Below are positions 52,271 through 61,116 of a stretch of 64,000 bases of DNA, one piece after another (the stretch's first letter is position 1; each line of letters begins with the position of its first letter). Made by a program: the position numbers and the translations under genes. The stretch lies in the NCBI GenBank assembly GCA_017651185.1, contig JAGCDJ010000019.1, forward strand, positions 62,001-126,000, read 5' to 3'. The DNA comes from Bacteroidales bacterium. GTDB taxonomy: Bacteria > Bacteroidota > Bacteroidia > Bacteroidales > ML635J-15. Under the pieces are notes generated by a model. That model did not search any database. It was not told where the DNA came from and saw nothing but the letters and a program-made list of their open reading frames with translations.

Positions 52271-52894
52271 TTACTTCTTTTCTGGCCTTAAACTGCACAT
52301 TATTGTTTCCACTGCTTCGTGTTTGCGCTGTTTAAGCAGTTCGGTTATTTCCTCGTTGTCGAAGTTGAACTGGCTTTCGAGCACGGGTAATATTATGAAA
52401 ATGATGATGTTCATCGACACGATGTTGATTAGCAGGTCGAGTGTTGAAATGGGGCGGATGTTGCCTTTTTTGATTTCTTCCTGCAGCTCGCTGTCGAATT
52501 TCCTATATATGTCAAGGTTATTGTTGTATATGCTCTTAACCAATTTGTTTCTGCGATTCTCGTTGAGTATCAGTTCATTGATTATCATAAATGGAATCTG
52601 CCTATTTTGTATCAGCAGGTCGAAGTGTGCTTCCATCTTCTTGCGCAACCTTGTTATGAACGGCTCGTCGCTATCATCGAAGGTGGTGAATATGTATAGG
52701 AACTTTGTGAATTTCTCCTGAAATATCTGTTGGAAAAGGTTTTCCTTGGTGCGGAAATAATAATGAACCAATGCTTGATTACAACCAGCCTTTTTCGCTA
52801 TGTCTGTGGTACTTACAAGAGAAAATCCTTTCTCGAGGAACAGTTCTTCGGCACACTGCAGAATCTGCTGTTCCATATTGATGTCCTTGTTCAT
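52271..52894 (-). CDS. TetR/AcrR family transcriptional regulator
   Basis: This 207-aa repressor has an N-terminal HTH (LEKGFSLVSTTDIAKKAGCN then QALVHYYFRTKENLF) and a helical ligand-binding C-terminal domain. It is the first gene of the run TetR-LRR-activase, and a perfect 20-bp palindrome at 52934-52953 beside its promoter suggests autorepression. The ligand is unknown; CoA thioesters are a guess from the activase neighbour. Confidence 0.9.
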   Translation of the reverse strand: MNKDINMEQQILQCAEELFLEKGFSLVSTTDIAKKAGCNQALVHYYFRTKENLFQQIFQEKFTKFLYIFTTFDDSDEPFITRLRKKMEAHFDLLIQNRQIPFMIINELILNENRRNKLVKSIYNNNLDIYRKFDSELQEEIKKGNIRPISTLDLLINIVSMNIIIFIILPVLESQFNFDNEEITELLKQRKHEAVETIMCSLRPEKK

Positions 52895-52917
52895 TTTGCG
52901 TTGTTTCTAATTTGCCG

Positions 52918-52925
52918 CAAAACTA
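52918..52925 (-). promoter_or_regulatory. -7 promoter element (TAGTTTTG) of the TetR operon
   Basis: The minus strand reads TAGTTTTGCGG, 24 bases before the start at 52894. Confidence 0.5.
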
Positions 52926-52933
52926 ATAAATTT

Positions 52934-52953
52934 ATTTAATAGGTCTATTAAAT
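52934..52953. promoter_or_regulatory. Probable TetR operator, ATTTAATAG-GT-CTATTAAAT
   Basis: A perfect palindrome with 9-bp half sites and a 2-bp centre lies just upstream of the TetR -7 box, in the -33 region. Size and place suit a TetR-dimer operator. Confidence 0.7.
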
Positions 52954-53145
52954 AGGGTGATTATTTTTCAACAAGACATGTTGCGATTGTTTTTTTCCCA
53001 TCCTCAAAATAAAAAAATGAAGGTATATAGTACGACTTGCTAGTATTTGAAAATGTCGTGGATGCATTTTTGGGGATTTCATAACTTATTCCTACCATTT
53101 CATACATCGCCCTATAAAATAAGATTTTAATTCAAAAATGCCCTA

Positions 53146-53153
53146 TATTTTTG
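53146..53153 (+). promoter_or_regulatory. -7 promoter element (TATTTTTG) of the gene at 53179
   Basis: TATTTTTGCCACC lies 25 bases before the ATG. Confidence 0.55.
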
Positions 53154-53178
53154 CCACCTGATTTAAAAATTTTAGTTT

Positions 53179-54201
53179 ATGAAAAAGAAAATTTTGATTA
53201 TTGCGATTGTGATTGCCGCGGCTTTGGTGACAATAGTTTTGTACAATGTTTTTGTTGACAAACTGAATATTCCTAAGAATAGTATTTATTACTGGCAAAC
53301 TGATTTTTATCTTGATGATGATGAAATAGGTTTTTTGGATCAACATGACATTAAACGGATATATCTGCGTTTTTTCGATGTTGATATCAATGATGACAAT
53401 AATTTTAGCGACAAGTGTGCTCCTGTTGCAACATTGGATATTGATATGTATAATGGAAAAGACTTTTCCGATTTTTTTGAAAAAATAGACATAGTTCCTG
53501 TTGTTTTTATAACGCAAGAAGCAATTAGGGAGTACAGCTCGTTTACAGACGACTTGGCTCATAGGTTGTATGCAATGTGCCACGATTTTAAATTGACTAT
53601 CAATGAAGTTCAGTTCGACTGCGATTGGACTGGCAGTACGCGAGATGATTTCTTCCAGTTTTTAAAGGATGAACGCCTAGCCTTGAAAAAGTATTTTGGA
53701 AAAGACATTATGCTGTCGTCAACAATACGCTTCCATCAGCTTGCACAAACGCCACCCGAGGTCGAATATGGTGTGCTGATGTGTTACAATACAGGGCATT
53801 TCAAGGATTTTGATACAAAAAATTCCATTTTGGATGTCGAAGATATAAAGCCTTATATGAAGTATCTGAAATCCTACAAGCTTCCTCTATCATTGGCGTT
53901 GCCAACTTATTCATGGTTTGTTGAGTTTGACGAGAACAAGAAATTTGTAAGGCTTAACAGGTATTGTTATGACGATTACCAAATCAAAAATGTTGAGGGC
54001 AATGTCTATGAAGTGGATGTTGAATATCAGGGACAGGAAACAAAATATGTAAGATATGAGCAGGTGTCGTCGGAAACAATCCTTCATGCAAAAAAAATGG
54101 TGGAAGACCAATGCGGTTCGTTACCTACTGTGCTTTATCATTTAGATTCAAAACAACTTTCAAAATATTCAGAAGATGAAATCGATAGTTTTTTTAACTA
54201 G
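53179..54201 (+). CDS. Membrane-anchored TIM-barrel-like protein of unknown function
   Basis: I do not recognise this 340-aa protein with certainty. It has an N-terminal membrane anchor or signal (KKKILIIAIVIAAALVTIVL), then IPKNSIYYWQTDFYL and NEVQFDCDWTGSTRDDFFQF followed by VLMCYNTGHFKDF and LPLSLALPTYSWF. The alternating strand/helix pattern and the acidic DCDW motif at a strand end are reminiscent of glycosidase-like (beta/alpha)8 barrels. It overlaps the next gene by 26 bp, so the two are coupled. Confidence 0.7.
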   Translation: MKKKILIIAIVIAAALVTIVLYNVFVDKLNIPKNSIYYWQTDFYLDDDEIGFLDQHDIKRIYLRFFDVDINDDNNFSDKCAPVATLDIDMYNGKDFSDFFEKIDIVPVVFITQEAIREYSSFTDDLAHRLYAMCHDFKLTINEVQFDCDWTGSTRDDFFQFLKDERLALKKYFGKDIMLSSTIRFHQLAQTPPEVEYGVLMCYNTGHFKDFDTKNSILDVEDIKPYMKYLKSYKLPLSLALPTYSWFVEFDENKKFVRLNRYCYDDYQIKNVEGNVYEVDVEYQGQETKYVRYEQVSSETILHAKKMVEDQCGSLPTVLYHLDSKQLSKYSEDEIDSFFN

Positions 54202-56497
54202 TTTATTTTTGATTGCCGGCTGTGTGCCAGCAATGGCCTGTGTGTATTGTGAAGTAGAACCGAAGGCGCACTGGATTTTTTATACGGGTTATTCTGCCGA
54301 TGATGAGTGGCAGACGAATCTCAATAGCAGGTTTCGTGTGGAAAACATCTCGTTCTGGCATGACTATGTAGGGAAGTTGGTGTCGCGCGAGTCGGTTGAG
54401 GATGCTTTGTACAATGTCAACCTTTTGGAAGAAAAAACTCCAAACGAGTTCTTTCGTTACCTTATCGACAATAACGATACCGTTGCATTGCAGTATTGGA
54501 TGTGCCTGAAGACTACTGATGCCGACTCGTATGAGGAGCAGCGCTGGCGAAGGTCGGTGTGGTATTATCCGGAGGAAGGTTATTTGTATTGGTACTACAA
54601 TTCGGAAGACGACCAGTTGGACTTTAGCATCGTTAAGATTAAGGAAATTAACGAGGACTGCATTGCATCGTGCCCGGACAAAAACATTCGTAATCGTTAT
54701 GTGTTGCAGGTGTTGCGCAAATTTTTCTATGCCGAGGACTACGACGGTTGCGTAAGGATATGGTCGGAATATGGCGATTCAGTTCCGCAAAGTGCGTTGC
54801 GGACACAATGCCTTAATTATTATGCAGGAGCCTTGCTTCGTTTGGGCGATAAGGCAGAAGCGGAAATTGTGTATGCAGGAATCGGCTACAGCAATGTCTT
54901 TTTGGATTACAACCCTGCCATACTGCAAGAAATTTATTATACGTATCCCGATTATGATGGTTTTGAATTTATGGTGCAACAGTTTGTAAACCAGTATTTT
55001 GACAATCCTAAACGTTCTAAGGCAAATGCCTTCAATGCGCTTGCTGATGAAATTATCAAGGATGGGAAAAACTCGAATCCGGCACTATGGAAGTCGGCTC
55101 AGGCGGCAATCGCCTATATTAACAATAACACGCCAAAAGCATTGCAGTTGCTTTCGCAAGCCGAGAAAATGCGCGGTTCCGCCATCGTGAAGGAGAATAT
55201 ACGAATGATGCGCCTGCTATTCAATTCTACGCGTACCGACAACGATAGCCATTATGAGGAAACATTGTATCCCGACTTAATATGGTTGACCGAAAATGTT
55301 AAAAAGGACTTCAAGGCACACGATACAGCATGTTGTGAATGGTATGATGTGTTCTGTGACATCAGTTGGGAAGATATGTTTTACTCCGACTTGCCTCGTC
55401 ATCGTATGAAAATATTGCGCAGGGTTGTTTTCCTCGGCATTGTGCCGCATTTTGAACGCGTGAAAATGGATTATAAGAGCATTGCGTATCTGAACATGTT
55501 TGATGAGATAACATACACCGACAAACGGGTACGACAATTCGCAAGAGAAGGAAAGATTACTGTTTCTAATGAAGGCAGTTGTAAAATCTATCGCCATCCT
55601 TCAATATCTAGAGGCACGTATTCCGAACTTGACTATATTGTTGACGAAGCATCACCTTTTAGAGAAATATACAAGGAGGTTTCAAGTGAACACTTCGATA
55701 GCACTACATATAAGTTGAATTTTGACTATCAAGGTAATTTGTTCAATAGCTTGGATACGGCAACAATAGAGGATGTGTTGAAATATGTTGACTTATTGCG
55801 TTCGGGTGGCAGAACTCCGATGGAAAAATACATTGTCAAGAACAGCTATTGTGACATGGATTATTATTACGACATAATTGGAACAAAATACATGAGGCTG
55901 GGAGAATATGATAAGGCTCTTTCTTATTTGAAGCGAGTAGATCCCAATTTTAAGAACAGGCAGAACATTACGGACTATATTTGCAGGGAGCGCAACCCGT
56001 TTGCCGAAAGATGGATTACCAAGAAGTCTGAATGCGGAATGTATAATCTTTCGTTCGACCCTGTTGTAAAATTCGACAGTCTTCCCGGAAAGATAGAGTT
56101 TTGCAACATAATGCAGCAATTGCAAAAAAACTGCTATTCGGCAGAAACTCTTGAAGAAAGGGCAATGTCGGCATACGCCTACGCAGTAGGGCTACATCAA
56201 AGTGTTATAGGTTGTGCTTGGCCTCTTACCGACTATGGCAGGACATATAGCGACATTTATTCATATCTGGATGAAGAATGGTTGGATTCTGATGAAATGT
56301 GTTGCCAGAAAATTGTTGACAAGTTTCTCGATATGGCTATGAAGTACAAGGAAGATAAAGTTTTTACAGCAAAATGCATGATGCTCCATAGTAAATATCG
56401 GAAAGGTTTGCGAATCCAATATGGGTATAAAACAGCATTCAAACCGGAAATTAGGGAAACTTTCTGTGATGTTTTCATTGATTATGCTGCTAATTAA
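54176..56497 (+). CDS. Putative lipoprotein with TPR-like helices
   Basis: This 773-aa protein starts MKSIVFLTSLFLIAGC, a plausible lipobox (LIAGC), although the Ala-Cys later in the signal (PAMAC) could also be used. The body is helical with TPR-like pairs (AGALLRLGDKAEAEIVYAGI, AIAYINNNTPKALQLLSQAE, YMRLGEYDKALSYLKRVDPN). I do not recognise the family. Its start lies within the preceding gene, suggesting translational coupling and a shared envelope function. Confidence 0.72.
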   Translation: MKSIVFLTSLFLIAGCVPAMACVYCEVEPKAHWIFYTGYSADDEWQTNLNSRFRVENISFWHDYVGKLVSRESVEDALYNVNLLEEKTPNEFFRYLIDNNDTVALQYWMCLKTTDADSYEEQRWRRSVWYYPEEGYLYWYYNSEDDQLDFSIVKIKEINEDCIASCPDKNIRNRYVLQVLRKFFYAEDYDGCVRIWSEYGDSVPQSALRTQCLNYYAGALLRLGDKAEAEIVYAGIGYSNVFLDYNPAILQEIYYTYPDYDGFEFMVQQFVNQYFDNPKRSKANAFNALADEIIKDGKNSNPALWKSAQAAIAYINNNTPKALQLLSQAEKMRGSAIVKENIRMMRLLFNSTRTDNDSHYEETLYPDLIWLTENVKKDFKAHDTACCEWYDVFCDISWEDMFYSDLPRHRMKILRRVVFLGIVPHFERVKMDYKSIAYLNMFDEITYTDKRVRQFAREGKITVSNEGSCKIYRHPSISRGTYSELDYIVDEASPFREIYKEVSSEHFDSTTYKLNFDYQGNLFNSLDTATIEDVLKYVDLLRSGGRTPMEKYIVKNSYCDMDYYYDIIGTKYMRLGEYDKALSYLKRVDPNFKNRQNITDYICRERNPFAERWITKKSECGMYNLSFDPVVKFDSLPGKIEFCNIMQQLQKNCYSAETLEERAMSAYAYAVGLHQSVIGCAWPLTDYGRTYSDIYSYLDEEWLDSDEMCCQKIVDKFLDMAMKYKEDKVFTAKCMMLHSKYRKGLRIQYGYKTAFKPEIRETFCDVFIDYAAN

Positions 56498-56535
56498 TTT
56501 CTGAAAAAAACTGATGAAATATGTATGATGTTTCT

Positions 56536-56543
56536 TATATTTG
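56536..56543 (+). promoter_or_regulatory. -7 promoter element (TATATTTG) of the LytTR gene
   Basis: TATATTTGCAACC lies 20 bases before ATG 56563. Confidence 0.65.
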
Positions 56544-56562
56544 CAACCTAAGAAAAAATGCC

Positions 56563-56949
56563 ATGTCTAGATATTTAGTTTTTTCAAATTCAAGCGAATA
56601 TACTCGCGTAATGGCCCAGAATATTGTTTATATTGTTTCTGCCGGCAACTATTCCGATATTTATACCTGCGACAATAAAAAATATACGGTATTGGCTCAG
56701 TTAGGCTGTATTGAAAAAATGATAACTCATCAGTTGGACAAAAAAGACCAGTTTTTAATGCGCATAGGTAAGTGTTTGATTGTAAATTTGTTATATGTTT
56801 GTTATATAAATCCAAATAGAGCTCACATAATATTGTCTGACAACCGTACTTTTTTGTTTGATAATATGAATGTTGAGTCCATTAAAGTTTCACAAGAAGC
56901 ATTGAAAGTTTTAAAAGAACATTTTGATAATCAAAAAAACAATAAATAA
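56563..56949 (+). CDS. LytTR-type DNA-binding protein without receiver domain
   Basis: This 128-aa protein is essentially one LytTR domain: IVYIVSAGNYSDIYTCDNK, then FLMRIGKCLIVNLLYVCYI (the RIHRS-VN type block) and the closing strand AHIILSDNRTFLFDN. LytTR domains bind imperfect direct repeats. There is no response-regulator receiver, so control must come from elsewhere. ATG 56563 follows a clean -7 box. The next gene starts 2 nt downstream. Confidence 0.75.
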   Translation: MSRYLVFSNSSEYTRVMAQNIVYIVSAGNYSDIYTCDNKKYTVLAQLGCIEKMITHQLDKKDQFLMRIGKCLIVNLLYVCYINPNRAHIILSDNRTFLFDNMNVESIKVSQEALKVLKEHFDNQKNNK

Positions 56950-56951
56950 AA

Positions 56952-57839
56952 ATGAAAGATTACGATAATATAGGTGATGATGAGATCCGTTTAATAATAC
57001 CTGAAGGCAATTCTAGTATTGTTAGGAAATGGTGGTTCTGGGTTGCTGTATCAGTCGTCGTGTTGGCTGTAATTCTACTTGTTGTGTGGTTTAATACAAG
57101 AGAGATAGAATCGCCAGGTTTAATTTCTAATCCGTATGCGCATTTAGGCGCTGGCATGCAGCAAAAAGCGGAACCAGCTCTTCCAAATATTGTGCTGAAC
57201 CAGTCAGCATGTGCTGTTGTGTCAGATACGACTATAAATGATATAGTCTTAAGGGTGTACACGCCGCAAAATGCGACTCCAGAACTTAGCATGGGCGCTA
57301 TAGACACAGCCGACAGCAATATTGTCATGGCGTTTCAGGCAGCAGATATTCGTGCTGACAACCATCAGATTGTAGGTGACTTTATATTGAAAGGAGCTAT
57401 TGTTTCCAATGGAAAATCCAAGAAAGCCTTCTGTGCAATAATTGATGGCAAAACCTACATTGATAATAGCGAATCAACACCTTTGCTTGACGAAGCAATT
57501 GAGAAGCATGGAGATTTCTTCAGGCAGTATCCATTGGTGATAAATGGAAATATGTGCGAAAACAAACCGAAAGGAAAATCAATCAGATATGCCTTGTGCG
57601 AAAAGGAAGGGGTTATAATGGTTGTCAGTTCGGTATCGCGCGAGTCGTTTCACGATTTTGCCCAAGCCCTGGCCGACTTTGATGTGCAGCAGGCCATATA
57701 CCTTACAGGAGGAAACTCGTATGGATTTTGCCGTACTGAGGCAAATCAGTTGATAAGCTGGGGCGATGCATCGGAATGGGATGATTATGCCGAAGGTCTT
57801 AATTTTATCGTTTGGAAATCTGTATGTTCTGGTAAATAG
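56952..57839 (+). CDS. Membrane-anchored phosphodiester glycosidase-like (DUF2233/NAGPA-type) protein
   Basis: This 295-aa protein has a short cytoplasmic N-terminus, one transmembrane segment (WWFWVAVSVVVLAVILLVVW) and an extracytoplasmic domain resembling DUF2233/NAGPA: QYPLVINGNMCENKP, VIMVVSSVSRESFHDFAQAL and QAIYLTGGNSYGF, the equivalent of the LDGGxS block. NAGPA-type enzymes cleave phosphodiester-linked sugars. The usual Asp of LDGG is Thr here, so activity is uncertain. It follows the LytTR gene by 2 nt. Confidence 0.6.
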   Translation: MKDYDNIGDDEIRLIIPEGNSSIVRKWWFWVAVSVVVLAVILLVVWFNTREIESPGLISNPYAHLGAGMQQKAEPALPNIVLNQSACAVVSDTTINDIVLRVYTPQNATPELSMGAIDTADSNIVMAFQAADIRADNHQIVGDFILKGAIVSNGKSKKAFCAIIDGKTYIDNSESTPLLDEAIEKHGDFFRQYPLVINGNMCENKPKGKSIRYALCEKEGVIMVVSSVSRESFHDFAQALADFDVQQAIYLTGGNSYGFCRTEANQLISWGDASEWDDYAEGLNFIVWKSVCSGK

Positions 57840-57895
57840 AAATGTTTTATATGTGATTATAGTTAAGGATTAAACTGATTAATGAAAGGAAAAAA

Positions 57896-58423
57896 ATGGA
57901 AACTCAGGATTTTGTACATAAGGAGAAACGCCTCGCTTACTTGTTGAGGCACGACACGAGTTATCCGTTGAGCCCTAACGGATGGCGTGAAATAGCTGAC
58001 TTGGTGGAACATCATGGTTTTACCAAGCAGGAATTGTGTGAAATTGTTGTCACAAGCAGCAAGCGCAGGTTTGAATTTTCGTCGGATGTAAGCAAAATCA
58101 GGGCATTTCAGGGGCATAGTGTGAATGTCGATTTAGGTTTGGAAGTGACTACGCCGCCTGATTTGCTTTATCATGGAACCGATAGGAGCAGTGTCGACTC
58201 GATTCTTGCAAATGGGATTTGCAGAATGGAACGCCAGTATGTAAATTTGTCTGCCGATATTGCTACCGCCGAAAAGGTTGGTAGTCGCAGGGGAGGAGAT
58301 GCGGTGGTTTTGTGTGTCGATGCACGGCGGATGTTTGCTGACGGTTCTGGTTTTTGGTTGTCGGGAAACGGGGTGTGGCTTGTCGAGAACGTGCCGCCCA
58401 GGTACATAAAGAAAATCTCGTAA
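57896..58423 (+). CDS. kptA: RNA 2'-phosphotransferase (KptA/Tpt1 family)
   Basis: This 175-aa enzyme has the family landmarks: LAYLLRHD, the winged-helix NGWREIADLV, IRAFQGHSV, LLYHGTDRSSVDSILANGI and SADIATAEKVGSRRGGDAVV. The conserved Arg-His-Arg-Arg set (RH of LLRHD, R of IRAFQGH, H of YHGT, RR of GSRRG) appears present. Tpt1 uses NAD+ to remove an RNA 2'-phosphate, or in some bacteria ADP-ribosylates RNA/DNA ends. Bacteria lack the eukaryotic tRNA-splicing need, so its role here is open. It stands before the ClpX-like gene. Confidence 0.85.
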   Translation: METQDFVHKEKRLAYLLRHDTSYPLSPNGWREIADLVEHHGFTKQELCEIVVTSSKRRFEFSSDVSKIRAFQGHSVNVDLGLEVTTPPDLLYHGTDRSSVDSILANGICRMERQYVNLSADIATAEKVGSRRGGDAVVLCVDARRMFADGSGFWLSGNGVWLVENVPPRYIKKIS

Positions 58424-58569
58424 TAATATAAAAATCAGTGTTTTGCATTTGGGATATGTTGTCTCAAATGTAAGACTTGACGACTCTGTTTGACTGGGTT
58501 GTAAAAAAGAAGTATGTGTGTAAAGTGTTGAAAGTTATATTGTTAGATATGGTATTAAAATTTTAGGCT

Positions 58570-60024
58570 ATGAATACATTTGATGAAAAAAAGATGATTT
58601 CCGATATTTTTATGTTGGATGAAGAAAATATGGTTACGAGTTTTGGGATTACGGTTATGTGGGATAATTCATACGATTTTAGAGAAGTTGCCGCTCGTCT
58701 GTTTGTATGCCATAGGATTGTTCCCGAAAAGGTGAAGAATATTGTCGATATGCTGGTTGATGGGAAAATGTCTATAAGCAAGTTTCTGAAAGTTACAGAT
58801 GCGCAGGTTGCAGATGCAGTATGGAGAGAAGAAAACAGTATCGATTTTTCTGAAATCATGGCTACCAGAAAGCACGTGTGGTCGAAATTCTTTGGAAGCC
58901 CGAGTGATGATGATTACTATTTTCTAGAAGAAAAGTACGGCATATCAATGGAATGCTTGTTCGATGACGGTGTTTGTACAAAATTTGATAGTGCGAAGGA
59001 CCTGTCCTCGAGGGTGAAGGAGTATGTCAAGGGGCAGGATGATGTTATTGACCAGCTGGCTGTGCCTTTTTTTCAGCACCTAGAGAGCAAGAGGACAGGT
59101 TCGACAATGAGAATAAAGTGCCCGACTGTGCTTATGGGTGCAACCGGTTCGGGCAAGAGCGAGATAATCAGGAGATTTGCAGAACTTTGCGATTGTCCAG
59201 TAGTCCGCATAAATACGATTGATGTTGTGCCGAATGGTTGGCGAGGAAATCATATCTGCGATATTTTCGGGCATTATCTTGACGACAGGTACAAACTTGA
59301 AGATTTGGAGTATGCGATTGTAGTTTTTCACGAATTTGACAAGATAGCGCACTATCAGCGACCAAAGAGCGGAAACGATGACATGGATGGCGATTATATG
59401 CGCGAGATTATGCGTATGTTCGAGTCCGATTACAGTCTTATGATAGAAAAGGGTGGTGGAGATGTGATGTCGTTGCCGAAAAAGTTTGATTTGCCGACGC
59501 AGAATTTCCTCGTTATCTTCGATGGTGCGTTCGTTAAGATGGAGGAGATTGTGAAGAAACGCCTGAATATTGCATCCTCTATTGGTTTCAACAGCAAGCC
59601 TGTCGAGGACAGTCATTCCAATTTCTTGAAGTATGTCAACGAGGAGGACTTGATTACTTGGGGATTCATGCCGGAGCTTGTTGGTCGCATCGGGCAGGTG
59701 CTGGCGTTGGAACCGCTGTCGTCTGATGTGATTTACCAGATTATGACTACTGCAAAGGACAGCATTTTGCTTGAACACATCGATTATTGCCACAACTACA
59801 ACCTGAATGTGAAGTTTGAAGAGAGTGCACTGCGCTATATTTCCGACATCGCCTACAATTCGGGTATGGGCTTCAGGAATGTAAAGACCATTTTGTCAAA
59901 GTGCATGAATTCAATCTATTACGAATATTGTTCTGTGTCAAACTCTCTCGAGGATTCTGATCCCAAGTCAATAAGCATTGACAAGGACTATGTTGCAAGA
60001 CAACTCAAGGACTTCTGTAGATAA
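58570..60024 (+). CDS. ClpX-like AAA+ unfoldase with a novel N-terminal domain and retained IGF tripeptide
   Basis: This 484-aa protein aligns by motif with ClpX from about residue 140: RVKEYVKGQDDVIDQLAVPF, Walker A GATGSGKS (190-197), pore-loop-1 equivalent NGWRGNHI (GYVG in ClpX), Walker B VVFHEFDKIA with catalytic Glu255 but His in place of Asp, FDGAFVKMEEIVKKRL, and IGF at 338-340 where ClpX has its ClpP-docking IGF. GFMPELVGRI (Arg finger) and SGMGFRNVKTIL (sensor 2) are also present. The ClpX zinc domain is replaced by ~140 unrecognised residues. Protein unfolding, perhaps with ClpP, is inferred. Confidence 0.8.
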   Translation: MNTFDEKKMISDIFMLDEENMVTSFGITVMWDNSYDFREVAARLFVCHRIVPEKVKNIVDMLVDGKMSISKFLKVTDAQVADAVWREENSIDFSEIMATRKHVWSKFFGSPSDDDYYFLEEKYGISMECLFDDGVCTKFDSAKDLSSRVKEYVKGQDDVIDQLAVPFFQHLESKRTGSTMRIKCPTVLMGATGSGKSEIIRRFAELCDCPVVRINTIDVVPNGWRGNHICDIFGHYLDDRYKLEDLEYAIVVFHEFDKIAHYQRPKSGNDDMDGDYMREIMRMFESDYSLMIEKGGGDVMSLPKKFDLPTQNFLVIFDGAFVKMEEIVKKRLNIASSIGFNSKPVEDSHSNFLKYVNEEDLITWGFMPELVGRIGQVLALEPLSSDVIYQIMTTAKDSILLEHIDYCHNYNLNVKFEESALRYISDIAYNSGMGFRNVKTILSKCMNSIYYEYCSVSNSLEDSDPKSISIDKDYVARQLKDFCR

Positions 60025-60068
60025 TTAATTAAAAATCAAATTGTTAAAATAAAAGAAAGGAAAATGTT

Positions 60069-61073
60069 ATGGATATGAGATTTACGTTGGTGAAGAAATT
60101 TTTGAGACAACTCGAGTTCGTTGATCCCAAGGCTCCGCAAATAACCAATCCCAATAGTGGCGATGTAGTTCTTAACGTTTATATGGATGTTGATACCGCA
60201 CCTTTGGAGGATAGCATGTACAATGTCGATTTGAAAATGCTGGTGGAGTGCAAAACTAGCAAATTGCTTACGGTTTTTAGTGTCAAGTTGGTATATTCGG
60301 CTATTGTGTCTGTTGATAAGGATGTTGCTGGTGATGACGTTAATGAAATATTGAAGGTGTCGGTTCCGCAACTGCTGTACGATGATGTGCGGTTTGTTGT
60401 CGGTAATGTTACAAGGGACTCTGAATATCCGATTGTGATGCTGAAAGATCACACGTTTGTTATGGATAGAGAGAAGGAGAAGGAGACGGTCGACGAAAGC
60501 GACAATGATGTATGCTATAAGTGTGACTATAACGAGTTGGCGCAAAAAACCAAGATGAAGGGTGCTTATTCGTATTACTATGATTTTATTGTCCCAATAA
60601 AATATAATCATCCTGATTATGAAGATTTTGATGAAGAGTTTTGGGATGTGTTCTTCAAATTGTTGGTTGGCGATTTTGCGACATTGTGCAGTCTGGAAAA
60701 TACGGATGGTAGCATACCGAATCTTGTGTTTTCGTTTGACAAATACGAAAACACATCTGTCGCCGACTTGTCGTATGAAGATATTTGCAGTATTGCGTCA
60801 TTACTTATGGACAGACCCGACAATATGCTGTCGAACATCGATGTGATAGCATGGCTGAATGCTGACAGTGAATTTTATGATAAACTTTCGCACGAAGAAC
60901 TTGTGTCGAGAGAAGACTTTTATCAGTTGTATGGCAGCAATGCCAATGAAATTCCTGACGAAGATGACAGCGATTCTGATGAAAAAGTCTCGGCGGGACT
61001 TTATTCAATCTTGGATACTATGTATTCGCGACTCTTGGATTGCGACATACTCACTATGGAGTATAGGGAGTAG
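60069..61073 (+). CDS. SecB-like chaperone domain protein with an extra acidic C-terminal domain
   Basis: Residues about 5-135 follow SecB strand by strand: LRQLEFVDPKAPQ (compare KDISFEAPNAPH of E. coli SecB), MDVDTAPLEDSMYNVDLKML, FSVKLVYSAIVSV and VSVPQLLYDDVRFVVGNVTR then YPIVMLKDHTF. SecB holds unfolded chains for SecA, and SecB-like proteins also guard antitoxins. The remaining ~195 residues (acidic, with a KCDY motif and helices around WDVFFKLLVGDF) are unrecognised. It follows the ClpX-like gene by 44 nt on the same strand, suggesting a client-delivery partnership. Confidence 0.75.
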   Translation: MDMRFTLVKKFLRQLEFVDPKAPQITNPNSGDVVLNVYMDVDTAPLEDSMYNVDLKMLVECKTSKLLTVFSVKLVYSAIVSVDKDVAGDDVNEILKVSVPQLLYDDVRFVVGNVTRDSEYPIVMLKDHTFVMDREKEKETVDESDNDVCYKCDYNELAQKTKMKGAYSYYYDFIVPIKYNHPDYEDFDEEFWDVFFKLLVGDFATLCSLENTDGSIPNLVFSFDKYENTSVADLSYEDICSIASLLMDRPDNMLSNIDVIAWLNADSEFYDKLSHEELVSREDFYQLYGSNANEIPDEDDSDSDEKVSAGLYSILDTMYSRLLDCDILTMEYRE

Positions 61074-61116
61074 GAAAAAGGTGTGTAATATCTTGGAAAT
61101 TAAAAGTGTATAATGT

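Noticed and set aside
58570..60024. Housekeeping clpX
   Set aside because: It lacks the N-terminal zinc domain, has a changed Walker B and pore loop, and lies in an accessory region away from clpP.
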